A stretch of 35,799 nucleotides of DNA from Sphingobium quisquiliarum P25 (GTDB lineage: Bacteria > Pseudomonadota > Alphaproteobacteria > Sphingomonadales > Sphingomonadaceae), in the NCBI RefSeq assembly GCF_000445065.1, contig NZ_ATHO01000165.1, positions 1-35,799 of the forward strand. The letters run 5' to 3'. The notes beneath the pieces were generated by a model. That model saw only the letters and a list, made by a program, of their open reading frames with translations. It was not told the origin of the DNA and ran no database searches. The position numbers were made by a program, and so were the translations under genes. Position 1 is the stretch's first letter; the number at the start of each line of letters is the position of its first letter. This document shows positions 15,849 through 23,825 of the stretch, in pieces.

Positions 15849-16393
15849 AGATAGTCGCGCTGGCTGATCTCGATCGCGCCCAGCGATCGCAGATGATCCG
15901 TCATGAACTGGCAATCCAGCAGCGTGAAACCGCCGAAGCGCATCCGCGCGGTCAGCCACGCCAGCGCCACCTTTGACGCGTCCGTCCGGCGCGACACCAT
16001 GCTCTCGCCGAAAAAGGCGCGGCCCAGCGCCACGCCATAGAGGCCGCCCACCAGTTCCTGCCCGTCCCACACCTCGACGCTGTGGGCAAAGCCGATCTCA
16101 TGCAGGTGGCGGTAGGCGCTTTCGATCTCGCGGTTGATCCAGGTGGACGGCCGGTCCTCCGCCGCCTGCGCGCACAGCGACACGATGCCCGCGAAATCCC
16201 GGTTGGCCGTCACCCGAAAGCGCTCCTGCCGGATGGTCTTGGCCAGCGAATGGGAGATATGGAAGCCATCGAGCGGCATGATCGCCCGCCGCTTCGGCTC
16301 GATCCAGTAGACCTCCTGCGCCTCCCGGTCATCGGACATGGGAAACACGCCGATGGCATAGGCCTGCAACAGCACCAGCGGATCAATCGTCAT
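15623..16393 (-). CDS. aat: Leucyl/phenylalanyl-tRNA--protein transferase
   Basis: This enzyme adds leucine or phenylalanine to N-terminal arginine or lysine of proteins, marking them for ClpAP through the N-end rule. Family motifs are LLQAYAIGVFPMSDD at the start, WIEPKRRAIMPLDGFH, INREIESAYRHLHEIGFAHS, VEVWDGQELVGGLYGVALG, AFFGESMVS and LLDCQFMTDHLRSLGA. The length is 256 residues, slightly longer than usual because of a C-terminal tail after residue ~200 that ends SGQDIVQLLTQTS. That tail is encoded opposite the DUF2155 gene. The ATG at 16393 has only a weak ribosome site, but the family N-terminus fits. Confidence 0.93.
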   Translation of the reverse strand: MTIDPLVLLQAYAIGVFPMSDDREAQEVYWIEPKRRAIMPLDGFHISHSLAKTIRQERFRVTANRDFAGIVSLCAQAAEDRPSTWINREIESAYRHLHEIGFAHSVEVWDGQELVGGLYGVALGRAFFGESMVSRRTDASKVALAWLTARMRFGGFTLLDCQFMTDHLRSLGAIEISQRDYLQLLAAAVEDVPLGSGRAVLAGGSGSCAELAFAPLSGPAALAEEEEEGASPLPPSFTVPGPASGQDIVQLLTQTS

Positions 16394-16540
16394 CGGCCAT
16401 GAATTTAGGGAAAGATGCGCCGCCGCGCCAGTGCGACTTCGCCCCTCCCCACGATTATCCGCAGCACTGGGGCGCTTCCCCGTCTTTCCGTTGCCAGGGC
16501 AGGGCCGCCGGGGCATCCTTTCCGATCGGAGAGGTGCAGC

Positions 16541-17194
16541 ATGACCATCACCATCACGGCCTTCGAACAATCGCCCGATCGCGGCCAGGGCCTGGCGCGC
16601 GACATGCCGGTGCGCTGGGCGCTTGAGGAAGCGGGTCTGCCCTACGCCGTCCGCCTCCTGTCCTTCGACGCGCTGAAACAGCCCGCGCATCTGGCGCATA
16701 ATCCCTTCGGACAGATACCGGCCTATGAGGAAGGCGATCTCATCCTGTTCGAATCCGGCGCGATCGTGCTTCACATCGCGCAATCCCGTCCGGGCCTGTT
16801 GCCGCGGGACGCGAACGCCCGCGCGCGCGCCATCATGTGGATGTTCGCCGCGCTCAACACCGTCGAACCGCCCATCGTCGAACATTCCATGGCCATGCTG
16901 CTGGAAAGCGGAAAAAGCTGGTCGGCAGAGCGCCAGCCCATGCTGGAACAACGCATTCGCACGCGGCTGGAACAGCTTTCCCGCCGGATGGGACAGGCGG
17001 ACTGGCTGGACGGCGCGTTCAGCGCTGGCGACCTGATGATGGTGGCCGTCCTGCGCAGGCTGCACGGTTCCGGCATATTGAAGGACTATCCCGCCCTCTC
17101 CGCCTATGTCGCCAGAGGCGAAGCCCGTCCCGCCTTCCAGCGCGCCTTCGATGCCCAGCGCGCGGTGTTCCTGGTCAGCGCCGGTTCTGACTAG
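16541..17194 (+). CDS. Glutathione S-transferase family protein
   Basis: This 217-residue protein has a thioredoxin-like N-terminal half with RWALEEAGLPYAVRLL, the cis-proline segment NPFGQIPAYEEGDLILFESGAI (proline near 62) and the ESGA glutathione-binding turn. A helical C-terminal domain ends with the family's AFSAGDLMMVAVLRR. Such enzymes conjugate or reduce substrates with glutathione; the substrate here is not predictable. The catalytic Ser/Cys position near the N-terminus is not obvious because the segment reads SPDRGQGLARDMPV. GGAGAGG lies before the ATG at 16541. It diverges from aat over about 147 bp. Confidence 0.88.
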   Translation: MTITITAFEQSPDRGQGLARDMPVRWALEEAGLPYAVRLLSFDALKQPAHLAHNPFGQIPAYEEGDLILFESGAIVLHIAQSRPGLLPRDANARARAIMWMFAALNTVEPPIVEHSMAMLLESGKSWSAERQPMLEQRIRTRLEQLSRRMGQADWLDGAFSAGDLMMVAVLRRLHGSGILKDYPALSAYVARGEARPAFQRAFDAQRAVFLVSAGSD

Positions 17195-17232
17195 CCTGCG
17201 TCCCGCTCCTCAACTCGGCAGTCTGACGGCGG

Positions 17233-18090
17233 CTATGCCGGATCAGACGCGAACATCGGCAGGGCGCGAACCTCCGCAAGCGGCAGGCCGATGCCGAAAA
17301 GGTCTTTAAGAATGTCGCGATACTCCTCCGGCCCGCCAAGCTGGCGTCCTTCCGGCTGTCCGCCACGATAGAGGCTGAGCCGCGCATCCGTCAGCGCCGC
17401 GAACCCGTCCGGCAGCACCCGGCTGACGACGCACAGGCTCGTGAAGCGCGTGCCCGGCCGCGTCGCCGTCCAGTGATTGCACTGCTCGATGTCCACCGGG
17501 ACGACCTCGCGCAGGGAAAAGCCATATTGCGGCTGCCATCCCGATCCGGCCGACCGCCCGTCCGTGGCCGCCGACACGCCGTCGCGCTCCAGCAGCCATT
17601 CGCCGTCCGGGTCGCCCGGCATGGTGCAACGGCGCAATCGATGCCGCGCGCCGTCGGGCGTCTCCGCCTCCGCCCCGTCTTCCAGCGGCATGGGCGGGGT
17701 GAAGCTGCCGCCAAAGCCGGTGTCGGCCACCCAATAGCGGCCCTCCAGCGTCACCAGCACCAACATATGGGTGCGCGGCGGCGCCTCATCCGGCGCGCCC
17801 AGCCACACACGCGCCAGCAATGGCCGGGCCGTGAAGCCCAGCGCGGTCAACGCCTGCACGAACAGGCCGTTCTGCTCGAAACAATATCCGCCCCTGCGCG
17901 CGCGAACCAATTTGGCCCTGATCGCGGCCGGAGATATATCGATTCCCCGCCCCAGCGGAATGTCCAGATTCTCGAACGGAATGGCCAGCCGGTGCGCCCG
18001 CTGCAACAAACGCAGGCCATCCAGACCGGCCACAGGCGCGGCCCCAACGCCGATCCGCGCCAGATAATCGGAAAGTTCGCCGGAGTTCAT
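17233..18090 (-). CDS. nat: Arylamine N-acetyltransferase
   Basis: This 285-residue enzyme transfers acetyl from acetyl-CoA to arylamines or related acceptors. The catalytic triad is visible: C70 in RRGGYCFEQN, H108 in RTHMLVLV and D123 in VADTGFGG. The N-terminal helical part contains the family's IPFENLDIPLGR. The ATG at 18090 is preceded by GGAGTGAGAGGCG. The gene ends 38 bp after the convergent GST-like gene. It has no co-transcribed neighbour. In some actinobacteria a homologue serves sterol or polyketide pathways, but nothing here points to that. Confidence 0.94.
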   Translation of the reverse strand: MNSGELSDYLARIGVGAAPVAGLDGLRLLQRAHRLAIPFENLDIPLGRGIDISPAAIRAKLVRARRGGYCFEQNGLFVQALTALGFTARPLLARVWLGAPDEAPPRTHMLVLVTLEGRYWVADTGFGGSFTPPMPLEDGAEAETPDGARHRLRRCTMPGDPDGEWLLERDGVSAATDGRSAGSGWQPQYGFSLREVVPVDIEQCNHWTATRPGTRFTSLCVVSRVLPDGFAALTDARLSLYRGGQPEGRQLGGPEEYRDILKDLFGIGLPLAEVRALPMFASDPA

Positions 18091-18110
18091 CACGCGCCTC
18101 TCACTCCAAA

Positions 18111-18172
18111 AATCCTCCCCATCCCCGACGGGGAGGGGACCATCGGCCAAGCCGAAGGTGGAGGTGGAGGGG
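18111..18172. repeat. CCTCCCC/GGGGAGG dispersed repeat unit
   Basis: CCTCCCC (18114-18120) pairs with GGGGAGG (18130-18136), followed by CCATCGGCC...GGTGGAGG and another GGAGGGG. This is the common intergenic '(A)TCCTCCCC...GGGGAGGGG...GGTGGAGGGG' unit of sphingomonads and caulobacters. It lies directly upstream of the arylamine N-acetyltransferase start, inside the 301-bp gap before ruvC. Related hairpins recur near 18886-18966. Confidence 0.6.
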
Positions 18173-18313
18173 AAAATAGGAAATGTCAGCCCACTTCCCC
18201 TTCACCACGGAAAAATCGGCTCACCAAAAAATTCCGCTGTCCTACAACCCGTCCTAGCTTCTATACCGCCACCGGCTCTTTCAACGGTCAAACCGCAAAT
18301 AGGAAATTTCCGC

Positions 18314-18370
18314 AAAAACCGCGCTTTTCCGCGGTCCTGTCGTGTCACCTATGTAACCCTTTTCCTACAC
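18314..18370 (-). repeat. Dispersed ~58-bp element downstream of ruvC, with terminator-like hairpin
   Basis: Read on the minus strand, the unit contains TGTAGGA, GGTTACATAGGTGACACGAC, CCGCGG and GAAAA, then GCGCGGTTTTT. Nearly the same sequence lies downstream of sdhA at 30936-30995 in the same orientation relative to its upstream gene. In this copy ACCGCG and CGCGGT form a short stem followed by TTTTT, so it could end the ruvC transcript. The tandem half-sites TTACAT and GTGACA are the best conserved part. Confidence 0.6.
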
Positions 18371-18391
18371 GCAGACCTTCCCGTCACGGTA

Positions 18392-18883
18392 TCATTTGCG
18401 AGGAATACGGCGGGCGCTCGCCAGATGATGGGCATGCGTGATCGCCACCGCCAGCGCATCCGACGCATCAGGCCCCGCAACTTTCGCGCCGGGCAGCAGC
18501 CGCGCGACCATCGCGTGGACCTGATCCTTCGACGCGTTGCCGACGCCCACCACTGACTTCTTGACGAGCCGGGCCGCATATTCGCCCACCTCCATGCCGG
18601 ACCGGGACGCGGCCAGCAGCACCACGCCGCGCGCCTGCCCCAGCTTCAACGTCGATTGCGGGTTCACATTGACGAACACCTCCTCGACCGCCGCGCCATT
18701 GGGCTGATGCTCCAGGATCAGGTCGGTCAGCGCCAGATCGAGCGCCAGCAACCGGGTCGCCAGCGCCATTCCGGCATCCGTCTTGATCTGCCCGTTGGCG
18801 ATATGGGTAAGGCGGTTGCCGTCAGCCGCGATCAGCCCCCAACCCGTGGTGCCCAGCCCCGGATCAAGGCCAAGGATGATCAA
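18392..18883 (-). CDS. ruvC: Crossover junction endodeoxyribonuclease RuvC
   Basis: RuvC resolves Holliday junctions by symmetrical nicking. All four catalytic acids are present at near-canonical positions: D7 (ILGLDPG), E67 (AAVEEVF), D139 and D142 (GPDASDALA). I chose the TTG at 18883 (163 residues), because the protein then begins MIILGLDPG like the family and a GGGAGGGGG tract lies just upstream. An ATG at 18922 would add 13 residues that come mostly from a CCCTCCC-type repeat. The gene follows yebC, a common pairing, but ruvA and ruvB are not behind it. A terminator-like repeat lies 20 bp downstream. Confidence 0.94.
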   Translation of the reverse strand: MIILGLDPGLGTTGWGLIAADGNRLTHIANGQIKTDAGMALATRLLALDLALTDLILEHQPNGAAVEEVFVNVNPQSTLKLGQARGVVLLAASRSGMEVGEYAARLVKKSVVGVGNASKDQVHAMVARLLPGAKVAGPDASDALAVAITHAHHLASARRIPRK

Positions 18884-18944
18884 ATCCCCCTCCCGCAAGC
18901 GGGCGCGGCCAAGGGAGGGCATGTCCGGATAAGCAGCCTGACAG

Positions 18945-18966
18945 CCCCTCCCGATGACGGGAGGGG
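18945..18966. repeat. CCCCTCCCG/CGGGAGGGG hairpin between yebC and ruvC
   Basis: A perfect nine-base-pair stem with an ATGA loop lies 8 bp behind the yebC stop. It has no T tract. A related half (CCCCTCCCGCAAGCGGG) lies at about 18887-18903, overlapping the ruvC start region. It belongs to the same GC-rich family as the unit at 18111 and may protect or attenuate the yebC-ruvC transcript. Confidence 0.5.
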
Positions 18967-18974
18967 AGATGCAC

Positions 18975-19718
18975 TCAACCCAGCTTCTCCATCACCGCGT
19001 CGGACACTTCATAATTGCCCCAAACGGTCTGGACGTCGTCATCGTCTTCCAGCGTATCGACCAGCTTCAGCAGGGTCGCGGCATTGGCCTCGTCGACCTC
19101 TACCGTCGTCTGCGGCTTCCAGGCCAGCTTCGCGCCCTCGGCCGGGCCCAGCTTGGCTTCCAACCCCTTGGCCACTTCATGGAGCGCGTCCATGGCCGTC
19201 CAGATTTCATGCTCGTCTTCGTTCGACACGACATCGTCCGCACCCGCCTCCAGCGCGGCTTCGAAAATCGCGTCGGCATCGCCCGCGCTCGCCGGATAGG
19301 TGATCAGGCCCATGCGGTCGAAGCCATGACTGACCGCGCCCGACGCGCCCAGATTGCCGCCATTCTTGGAAAAGGCGGTGCGCACGTTGGTCGCGGTGCG
19401 GTTGCGATTGTCGGTCAGCGCTTCGACGATGATGGCGACGCCGCCGGGGCCATAGCCCTCGTACCGGATCTCCTCATAATTCTCCATGTCGCCGCCCAGC
19501 GCCTTGTCGATCGCGCGCTGGATATTGTCCTTGGGCATGGACTGGGCCTTGGCGGCGTTGATGGCAAGGCGCAGGCGCGGGTTCATGTCCGGGTCGGGCA
19601 GACCCATCTTCGCCGCCACGGTGATTTCGCGGCTGAGCTTGGAGAACATCGAGGAGCGCTTCTTGTCCTGCGCGCCCTTGCGATGCATGATGTTCTTGAA
19701 TTTGCTATGGCCGGCCAC
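18975..19718 (-). CDS. yebC: YebC/PmpR family regulatory protein
   Basis: This 247-residue protein matches the YebC/TACO1 family throughout: [20 protein letters not shown] at the N-terminus, [58 protein letters not shown] and the acidic C-terminal domain. Members have been described as transcriptional regulators and more recently as factors helping ribosomes through difficult sequences such as proline stretches. The start is a GTG at 19718 with AGGAG seven bases before it. It is followed by ruvC on the same strand. Confidence 0.95.
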   Translation of the reverse strand: MAGHSKFKNIMHRKGAQDKKRSSMFSKLSREITVAAKMGLPDPDMNPRLRLAINAAKAQSMPKDNIQRAIDKALGGDMENYEEIRYEGYGPGGVAIIVEALTDNRNRTATNVRTAFSKNGGNLGASGAVSHGFDRMGLITYPASAGDADAIFEAALEAGADDVVSNEDEHEIWTAMDALHEVAKGLEAKLGPAEGAKLAWKPQTTVEVDEANAATLLKLVDTLEDDDDVQTVWGNYEVSDAVMEKLG

Positions 19719-19784
19719 GGCCTGCTCCTAATCTTGTCTGTGATCCGAAGCGGGCTCTCTAGCGGGCGTCCTGCCCAAGCGCAA

Positions 19785-20111
19785 CTAGACGAGGATGGCG
19801 GTGCCCGAAGCGGACACCATCAGCATCGATCCGTTGGACCCCAGCACCTCATAGTCCAGGTCCACGCCGACCACAGCATTGGCGCCCAGCGCCGCGGCCC
19901 GCGCCTGCATCTCGCCAATGGCCTGCTCACGGGCGCGTTGAAGGACATCCTCATACGCTCCCGACCGGCCGCCGACGATATCGCGAATACCCGCGAACAG
20001 GTCGCGGAAGAGGTTGGCGCCCACGATCACCTCGCCGGTGACGATGCCGAGATAATCCTTGGCCGGCCGCCCTTCGATGGACGGCGTGGTGCTGACGATG
20101 ATCCCGGACAT
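19785..20111 (-). CDS. YbjQ family (UPF0145) protein
   Basis: This 108-residue protein matches the YbjQ/UPF0145 family, which forms ring-shaped pentamers of unknown function and is sometimes labelled heavy-metal-binding. Hallmarks are the N-terminal [20 protein letters not shown], the [20 protein letters not shown] stretch, [16 protein letters not shown] and [18 protein letters not shown] near the end. The ATG at 20111 is well placed. It lies between yebC and gapR on the same strand with a 66-bp gap to yebC. Confidence 0.93.
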   Translation of the reverse strand: MSGIIVSTTPSIEGRPAKDYLGIVTGEVIVGANLFRDLFAGIRDIVGGRSGAYEDVLQRAREQAIGEMQARAAALGANAVVGVDLDYEVLGSNGSMLMVSASGTAILV

Positions 20112-20134
20112 GAGCGCTCTCCCTGATTGAGTGG

Positions 20135-20377
20135 TTATTCGATCCCCAAGGCGTTCTTGTATGTTTCCAGCAGCGCTTCGGCTTCCATCCGGGCGTTGCG
20201 CTCCATCTTGCGAAGGCGGACGATCGACCGCATGGTCTTCACGTCATAGCCATTGGCCTTGGCTTCCAGATAGACGTCCTTGATATCGTCGCCGATGCCC
20301 TTCTTTTCCTCTTCCAGGCGCTCGATGCGCTCGATGAAAAGGCGTAGCTGATCTGCGGCGACGTTGCCCTCGCTCAT
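20135..20377 (-). CDS. gapR: GapR family nucleoid protein (DUF2312)
   Basis: This 80-residue, highly charged, helical protein matches DUF2312/GapR. In Caulobacter GapR clamps overtwisted DNA ahead of polymerases and stimulates type II topoisomerases. Conserved segments are [33 protein letters not shown] and [12 protein letters not shown]. It sits between ybjQ and a DUF1244 gene and near pyk, an association seen in several alphaproteobacteria. The function is inferred from the family. Confidence 0.93.
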   Translation of the reverse strand: MSEGNVAADQLRLFIERIERLEEEKKGIGDDIKDVYLEAKANGYDVKTMRSIVRLRKMERNARMEAEALLETYKNALGIE

Positions 20378-20421
20378 TTCTGTCTATCTCCGGCTGAATG
20401 TGAATCGGTTGGTGAACGCCT

Positions 20422-20721
20422 CTAATGGCTGTCGGCGTTCTTCGCCACACTCTCCTGCATCTTTGTGATCTGTTCGGGCGTCGCCTCACTCTGATAGCGC
20501 TGCTTCCATTCGGCGAAGGGCATGCCATGGATGATCGCGCGCGCTTCCTCCCTGCTCATCGCCCCGTCCGCTTCCGCAATCCAGTCGGCCAGGCAGTTGC
20601 GGCAGAATCCCGCCGTTCCCATGAGATCGATATTCTGAACATCGGTGCGATGCTGCAAATGCGCCACCAGCCTGCGGAAGGCGGTTGCGGCAACCGCATC
20701 GTTGAGCATATTGTCGGCCAC
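20422..20721 (-). CDS. DUF1244 family protein
   Basis: This 99-residue protein matches DUF1244: AATAFRRLVAHLQHRTDVQN, then IDLMGTAGFCRNCLADWI and the GMPFAEWKQRYQ block. The CRNC pair and upstream histidines could bind a metal, but this is untested as far as I know. Members are found across Proteobacteria, often beside gapR or pyk as here. Function unknown. The start ATG at 20721 is 103 bp from the divergent pyk start. Confidence 0.9.
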   Translation of the reverse strand: MADNMLNDAVAATAFRRLVAHLQHRTDVQNIDLMGTAGFCRNCLADWIAEADGAMSREEARAIIHGMPFAEWKQRYQSEATPEQITKMQESVAKNADSH

Positions 20722-20824
20722 GGCGATCCTTTCGCTGGTCTACATAATCCTGTCGTGCAGCACGGATAATCGAAAACGGCGCCTTGGCAAACCAGGGGCT
20801 ATCATGACGATCAGGAGCTTTTGA

Positions 20825-22276
20825 ATGACTCGATTACCGCCCCGCTCGCGCAAGGTTCGGATATTAGCGACCCTTGGTCCCGCGAGCGACAGCCAGGAGA
20901 TGATCCGGGCTCTCTTTGTCGCAGGGGCAGACGCCTTCCGCATCAACTTGAGCCATGGTTCGCATGAGGATCATGCCGCGCGGATCGCCATCATTCGCAC
21001 GCTGGAAAAGGAATTTGGCCGCCCGACCACGATATTGGGCGATCTTCAAGGGCCCAAGCTGCGCGTCGGAACCTTCGAGCGCGGCCTTGCCGTGCTGGAA
21101 ACTGGCGCGGCCTTCGTGCTGGATCGTGACACAGCGCCGGGGAATGCGGATCGCGTGAACCTGCCTCACCCCGAAATCTACGCAGCGCTGCTGCCCGAAA
21201 CCCGGCTGCTGCTGGACGATGGCAAGCTGGTCCTTCGCGTCAAGAAAGTCACATCCGATCGCATCGACACGATCGTGGAAGTCGGCGGCGCGCTGTCCAA
21301 CCGCAAGGGCGTGAATGTGCCCGATGTCGTCGTGCCGGTGCCCGCCTTGACCGAAAAGGACCGCCGGGACCTGAGCTTCGCCGTCGAGCAAGGCTGCGAC
21401 TGGATCGCGCTCAGCTTCGTGCAGCGGCCGGAAGACTTGGCCGAAGCACGCAAGCTGATGGGCGGCCACGGCGCACTGATGGCAAAGATCGAGAAGCCCT
21501 CCGCCGTGCAGCGGCTAGAGGAGATATTGGAACTGGCTGACGGAGTGATGGTGGCGCGCGGCGACCTCGGCGTCGAACTGCCGCCTCAGGCTGTTCCGCC
21601 GTTGCAGAAGCAGATCGTCGCCACCGCGCGGCGCATGGGACGGCCTGTCGTGGTCGCGACGCAGATGCTGGAATCCATGATCAAGTCCCCCACCCCGACG
21701 CGCGCCGAAGTGTCGGACGTGGCGACGGCGGTCTATGACGGCGCGGACGCCATCATGCTGTCGGCCGAAACGGCGGCGGGCGACTGGCCGGAAGAAGCGG
21801 TGGCGATGATGGACAGCATCGCCCACAGCGTGGAGCACGACCCCGGCTATTTCGCGCGCCTGCACTTCACCGAAACAAAGCCCGATCCGACCACCGCCGA
21901 CGCTTTGGCCGAGGGCGCGGCCGGGATCGTGTCCGTCGTCGGGGCGAGCGCCATCACCTGCTTCACCTCTTCGGGCAGCACCGTGCGCCGGGTGGCGCGC
22001 GAGCGCCCAATGACGCCGATCCTCGCCCTGACACCGCGACAGGACACCGCGCGCAAGCTGGGCCTGACCTGGGGAGTCCATGCAGTGCGGACCAAGGACA
22101 TCGGCAATTTCGAGGAAATGGTTGGCAAGGCCCGCCGGATGGCGCTGCGCCACGACATGACGGAAAAGGGCGGCAAGATCGTGGTTCTCGCCGGCGTGCC
22201 GTTCGGAACGCCGGGATCGACCAATGTGCTGCATGTCACCGCCGTGCGCGGCGATGAACTCAAGGGCCGCGATTAG
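20825..22276 (+). CDS. pyk: Pyruvate kinase
   Basis: This 483-residue enzyme makes pyruvate and ATP from phosphoenolpyruvate and ADP. The barrel begins RKVRILATLGPAS, with RINLSHG, GDLQGPKLRVG, the catalytic lysine segment MAKIEKPSAV, metal-binding VMVARGDLGVELP and the signature VVATQMLESMIKSPTPTRAE. The C-terminal effector domain is complete, with CFTSSGSTVRRVARERP. AGGAG lies before the ATG. The gene ends 3 bp from the convergent HAD phosphatase gene, with no room for a terminator. Confidence 0.97.
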   Translation: MTRLPPRSRKVRILATLGPASDSQEMIRALFVAGADAFRINLSHGSHEDHAARIAIIRTLEKEFGRPTTILGDLQGPKLRVGTFERGLAVLETGAAFVLDRDTAPGNADRVNLPHPEIYAALLPETRLLLDDGKLVLRVKKVTSDRIDTIVEVGGALSNRKGVNVPDVVVPVPALTEKDRRDLSFAVEQGCDWIALSFVQRPEDLAEARKLMGGHGALMAKIEKPSAVQRLEEILELADGVMVARGDLGVELPPQAVPPLQKQIVATARRMGRPVVVATQMLESMIKSPTPTRAEVSDVATAVYDGADAIMLSAETAAGDWPEEAVAMMDSIAHSVEHDPGYFARLHFTETKPDPTTADALAEGAAGIVSVVGASAITCFTSSGSTVRRVARERPMTPILALTPRQDTARKLGLTWGVHAVRTKDIGNFEEMVGKARRMALRHDMTEKGGKIVVLAGVPFGTPGSTNVLHVTAVRGDELKGRD

Positions 22277-22279
22277 GAC

Positions 22280-22891
22280 TTATAACAGGTTCAAGGCGGC
22301 CAGTTCCGCCCTTAGCGCTGCCGCGCCGCGGAACAGGTGGCCATGCATCCCCTCCGCCTTCGCGGCGGCAACATTCTCTTCCCGGTCATCCACGAATAGC
22401 GCCTGCCCTGCGCACACGCCGAAGCGGGCAAGCGCCAGTTTATAAATGGCCGGGTCGGGCTTCACCATCTTTTCCGCGCCGGACACGACGATATCGCGGA
22501 AGGGCGCAAACAATGCCTGCTCCCGCGCATGAAAGGGCGCCCAGAATTCTGCGCTGAAATTGGTGATGGCGAACAGCGGAACGCCATTATCGTCCAGATC
22601 GCGGACGATCTCCGGCATGCCATCAACCGCAGGCGCGACGCTGTCGATGAACCTTTCGCCCCACAGCCGGATCAGGCTGGCGTGATCGGGATGGCGGGTA
22701 ATCAGTTCGGCGCTGGTTTGTGCGAAAGGCGTTCCGGCATCATGCTGGAAATGCCATTCAGGGCTGACGACATCCCGCAGAAACGCATCGAGCGCCTGAT
22801 CGTCGGGGATCAGACGCTCGTACAAGAGCCGGGGATTCCAGTGGTAGAGGACATTGCCGACATCGAAGATGACGGCCGTGACCTCCGCCAT
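22280..22891 (-). CDS. HAD family hydrolase (subfamily IA)
   Basis: This 203-residue protein has the four HAD motifs: the nucleophile D10 in VIFDVGNVLYHW, ITNFSAE, the lysine in GAEKMVKPDPAIYK and FVDDREENVAAA. Motif I reads DxG rather than DxD, as in YihX-type sugar-phosphate phosphatases and related members. The substrate cannot be predicted. The gene starts 3 bp after the rpmJ stop, so the two probably share a transcript. It converges on pyk. Confidence 0.9.
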   Translation of the reverse strand: MAEVTAVIFDVGNVLYHWNPRLLYERLIPDDQALDAFLRDVVSPEWHFQHDAGTPFAQTSAELITRHPDHASLIRLWGERFIDSVAPAVDGMPEIVRDLDDNGVPLFAITNFSAEFWAPFHAREQALFAPFRDIVVSGAEKMVKPDPAIYKLALARFGVCAGQALFVDDREENVAAAKAEGMHGHLFRGAAALRAELAALNLL

Positions 22892-22894
22892 GGA

Positions 22895-23020
22895 TCAGCC
22901 CTGGCGTGCCTTGAAGCGGCGATTGGTCTTGTTGATGACGTAGGTGCGGCCGCGGCGGCGGATCACGCGGTTATCCCGGTGACGGCCCTTGAGCGACTTG
23001 AGCGAGTTGCGGATCTTCAT
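22895..23020 (-). CDS. rpmJ: 50S ribosomal protein L36, zinc-free type
   Basis: This 41-residue basic protein is L36: [17 protein letters not shown], then [16 protein letters not shown] and a C-terminal RFKARQG. It has no cysteine, so it is the form without the zinc ribbon. The ATG at 23020 fits the family exactly; the frame continues upstream but that part is unrelated. It is transcribed just ahead of the HAD gene. Confidence 0.95.
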   Translation of the reverse strand: MKIRNSLKSLKGRHRDNRVIRRRGRTYVINKTNRRFKARQG

Positions 23021-23228
23021 GGAAGCCAGCCTTTGATGAATCTTGCTTGATCTAAAAATCGAAGCGCAGCCCCTATGGGCGGGCAGGCGCAAAGTCAAGG
23101 GCGGCCAGCCTTCTTTTACTGCTGTTCATCCTGCATGCAGCGAAGCTGTGGCTTCACGCGTTGAAGATGGGAATAAGAATGCCAGCGCCGATCTTTCCGG
23201 GGCGGTCATCGCGAATTGGAGATCATTC

Positions 23229-23825
23229 ATGGTGAAGAAGATCATCCTGCCGGTCTTGTCCACGCTCTTCCTGGCGGCGTGCGCGACGGCGGTGCCTCCG
23301 GTCGAAGTCACACGATTCCATGTCGGCGAGCCGGCGCGTAGCGGCTCGATCAGCGTGGAGGAAATGCCCGGCAATCCCGACGTCAGCCTGGAATTCCGCA
23401 CCTATGCCGCCGCAGTGGAACAGGAGTTGCAGCGGGTTGGCTTCACAGCCGCCTCTCCCGGAACCCGGAGCGAATATGTCGCGCTGGTCGCGTTCCGCCG
23501 CTCTTTTAGGCCCACCGGATATGATGCGAGCGGCCGCCCGGTCAGCGTGGGTGTCGGCGGAGCGGTCGGCAGCGGCGGCTATTCGGGACTCGGGCTAGGC
23601 ATCGGCATCAACCTGTCGGGCAAGCCCAAGGATCAGGTGACCACTGAGTTACAGGTGCAGATTCGCCGCCGGTCGGATTCCACGACCATCTGGGAAGGGC
23701 GCGCCCTGTCGCAGGCCCGCGAAGGCTCGCCCGCCGCCCAGCCCGGCATAGCCGCGCAAAAGCTGGCTTCCGCGCTGGTCGGGGGCTATCCCGGTGAATC
23801 AGGGCGCACTATAACCGTCAAATGA
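23229..23825 (+). CDS. DUF4136 family lipoprotein
   Basis: This 198-residue protein has a lipoprotein signal (VLSTLFLAACAT) and a DUF4136-type domain. Typical parts are TRFHVGEP, FRTYAAAVEQELQRVGF, a glycine-rich middle (GVGGAVGSGGYSGLGLGIGI) and VQIRRRSDSTTIWEGRA near the end. The family is found in outer-membrane or periplasmic lipoproteins of unknown function. GGAG lies eight bases before the ATG at 23229. Its stop overlaps the following carboxypeptidase start as ATGA, so the two are translationally coupled. Confidence 0.82.
   Translation: MVKKIILPVLSTLFLAACATAVPPVEVTRFHVGEPARSGSISVEEMPGNPDVSLEFRTYAAAVEQELQRVGFTAASPGTRSEYVALVAFRRSFRPTGYDASGRPVSVGVGGAVGSGGYSGLGLGIGINLSGKPKDQVTTELQVQIRRRSDSTTIWEGRALSQAREGSPAAQPGIAAQKLASALVGGYPGESGRTITVK

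Noticed and set aside
18392..18922. RuvC starting at the ATG at 18922
   Set aside because: The extra 13 residues come from repeat sequence and do not resemble RuvC N-termini; kept only as an alternative.
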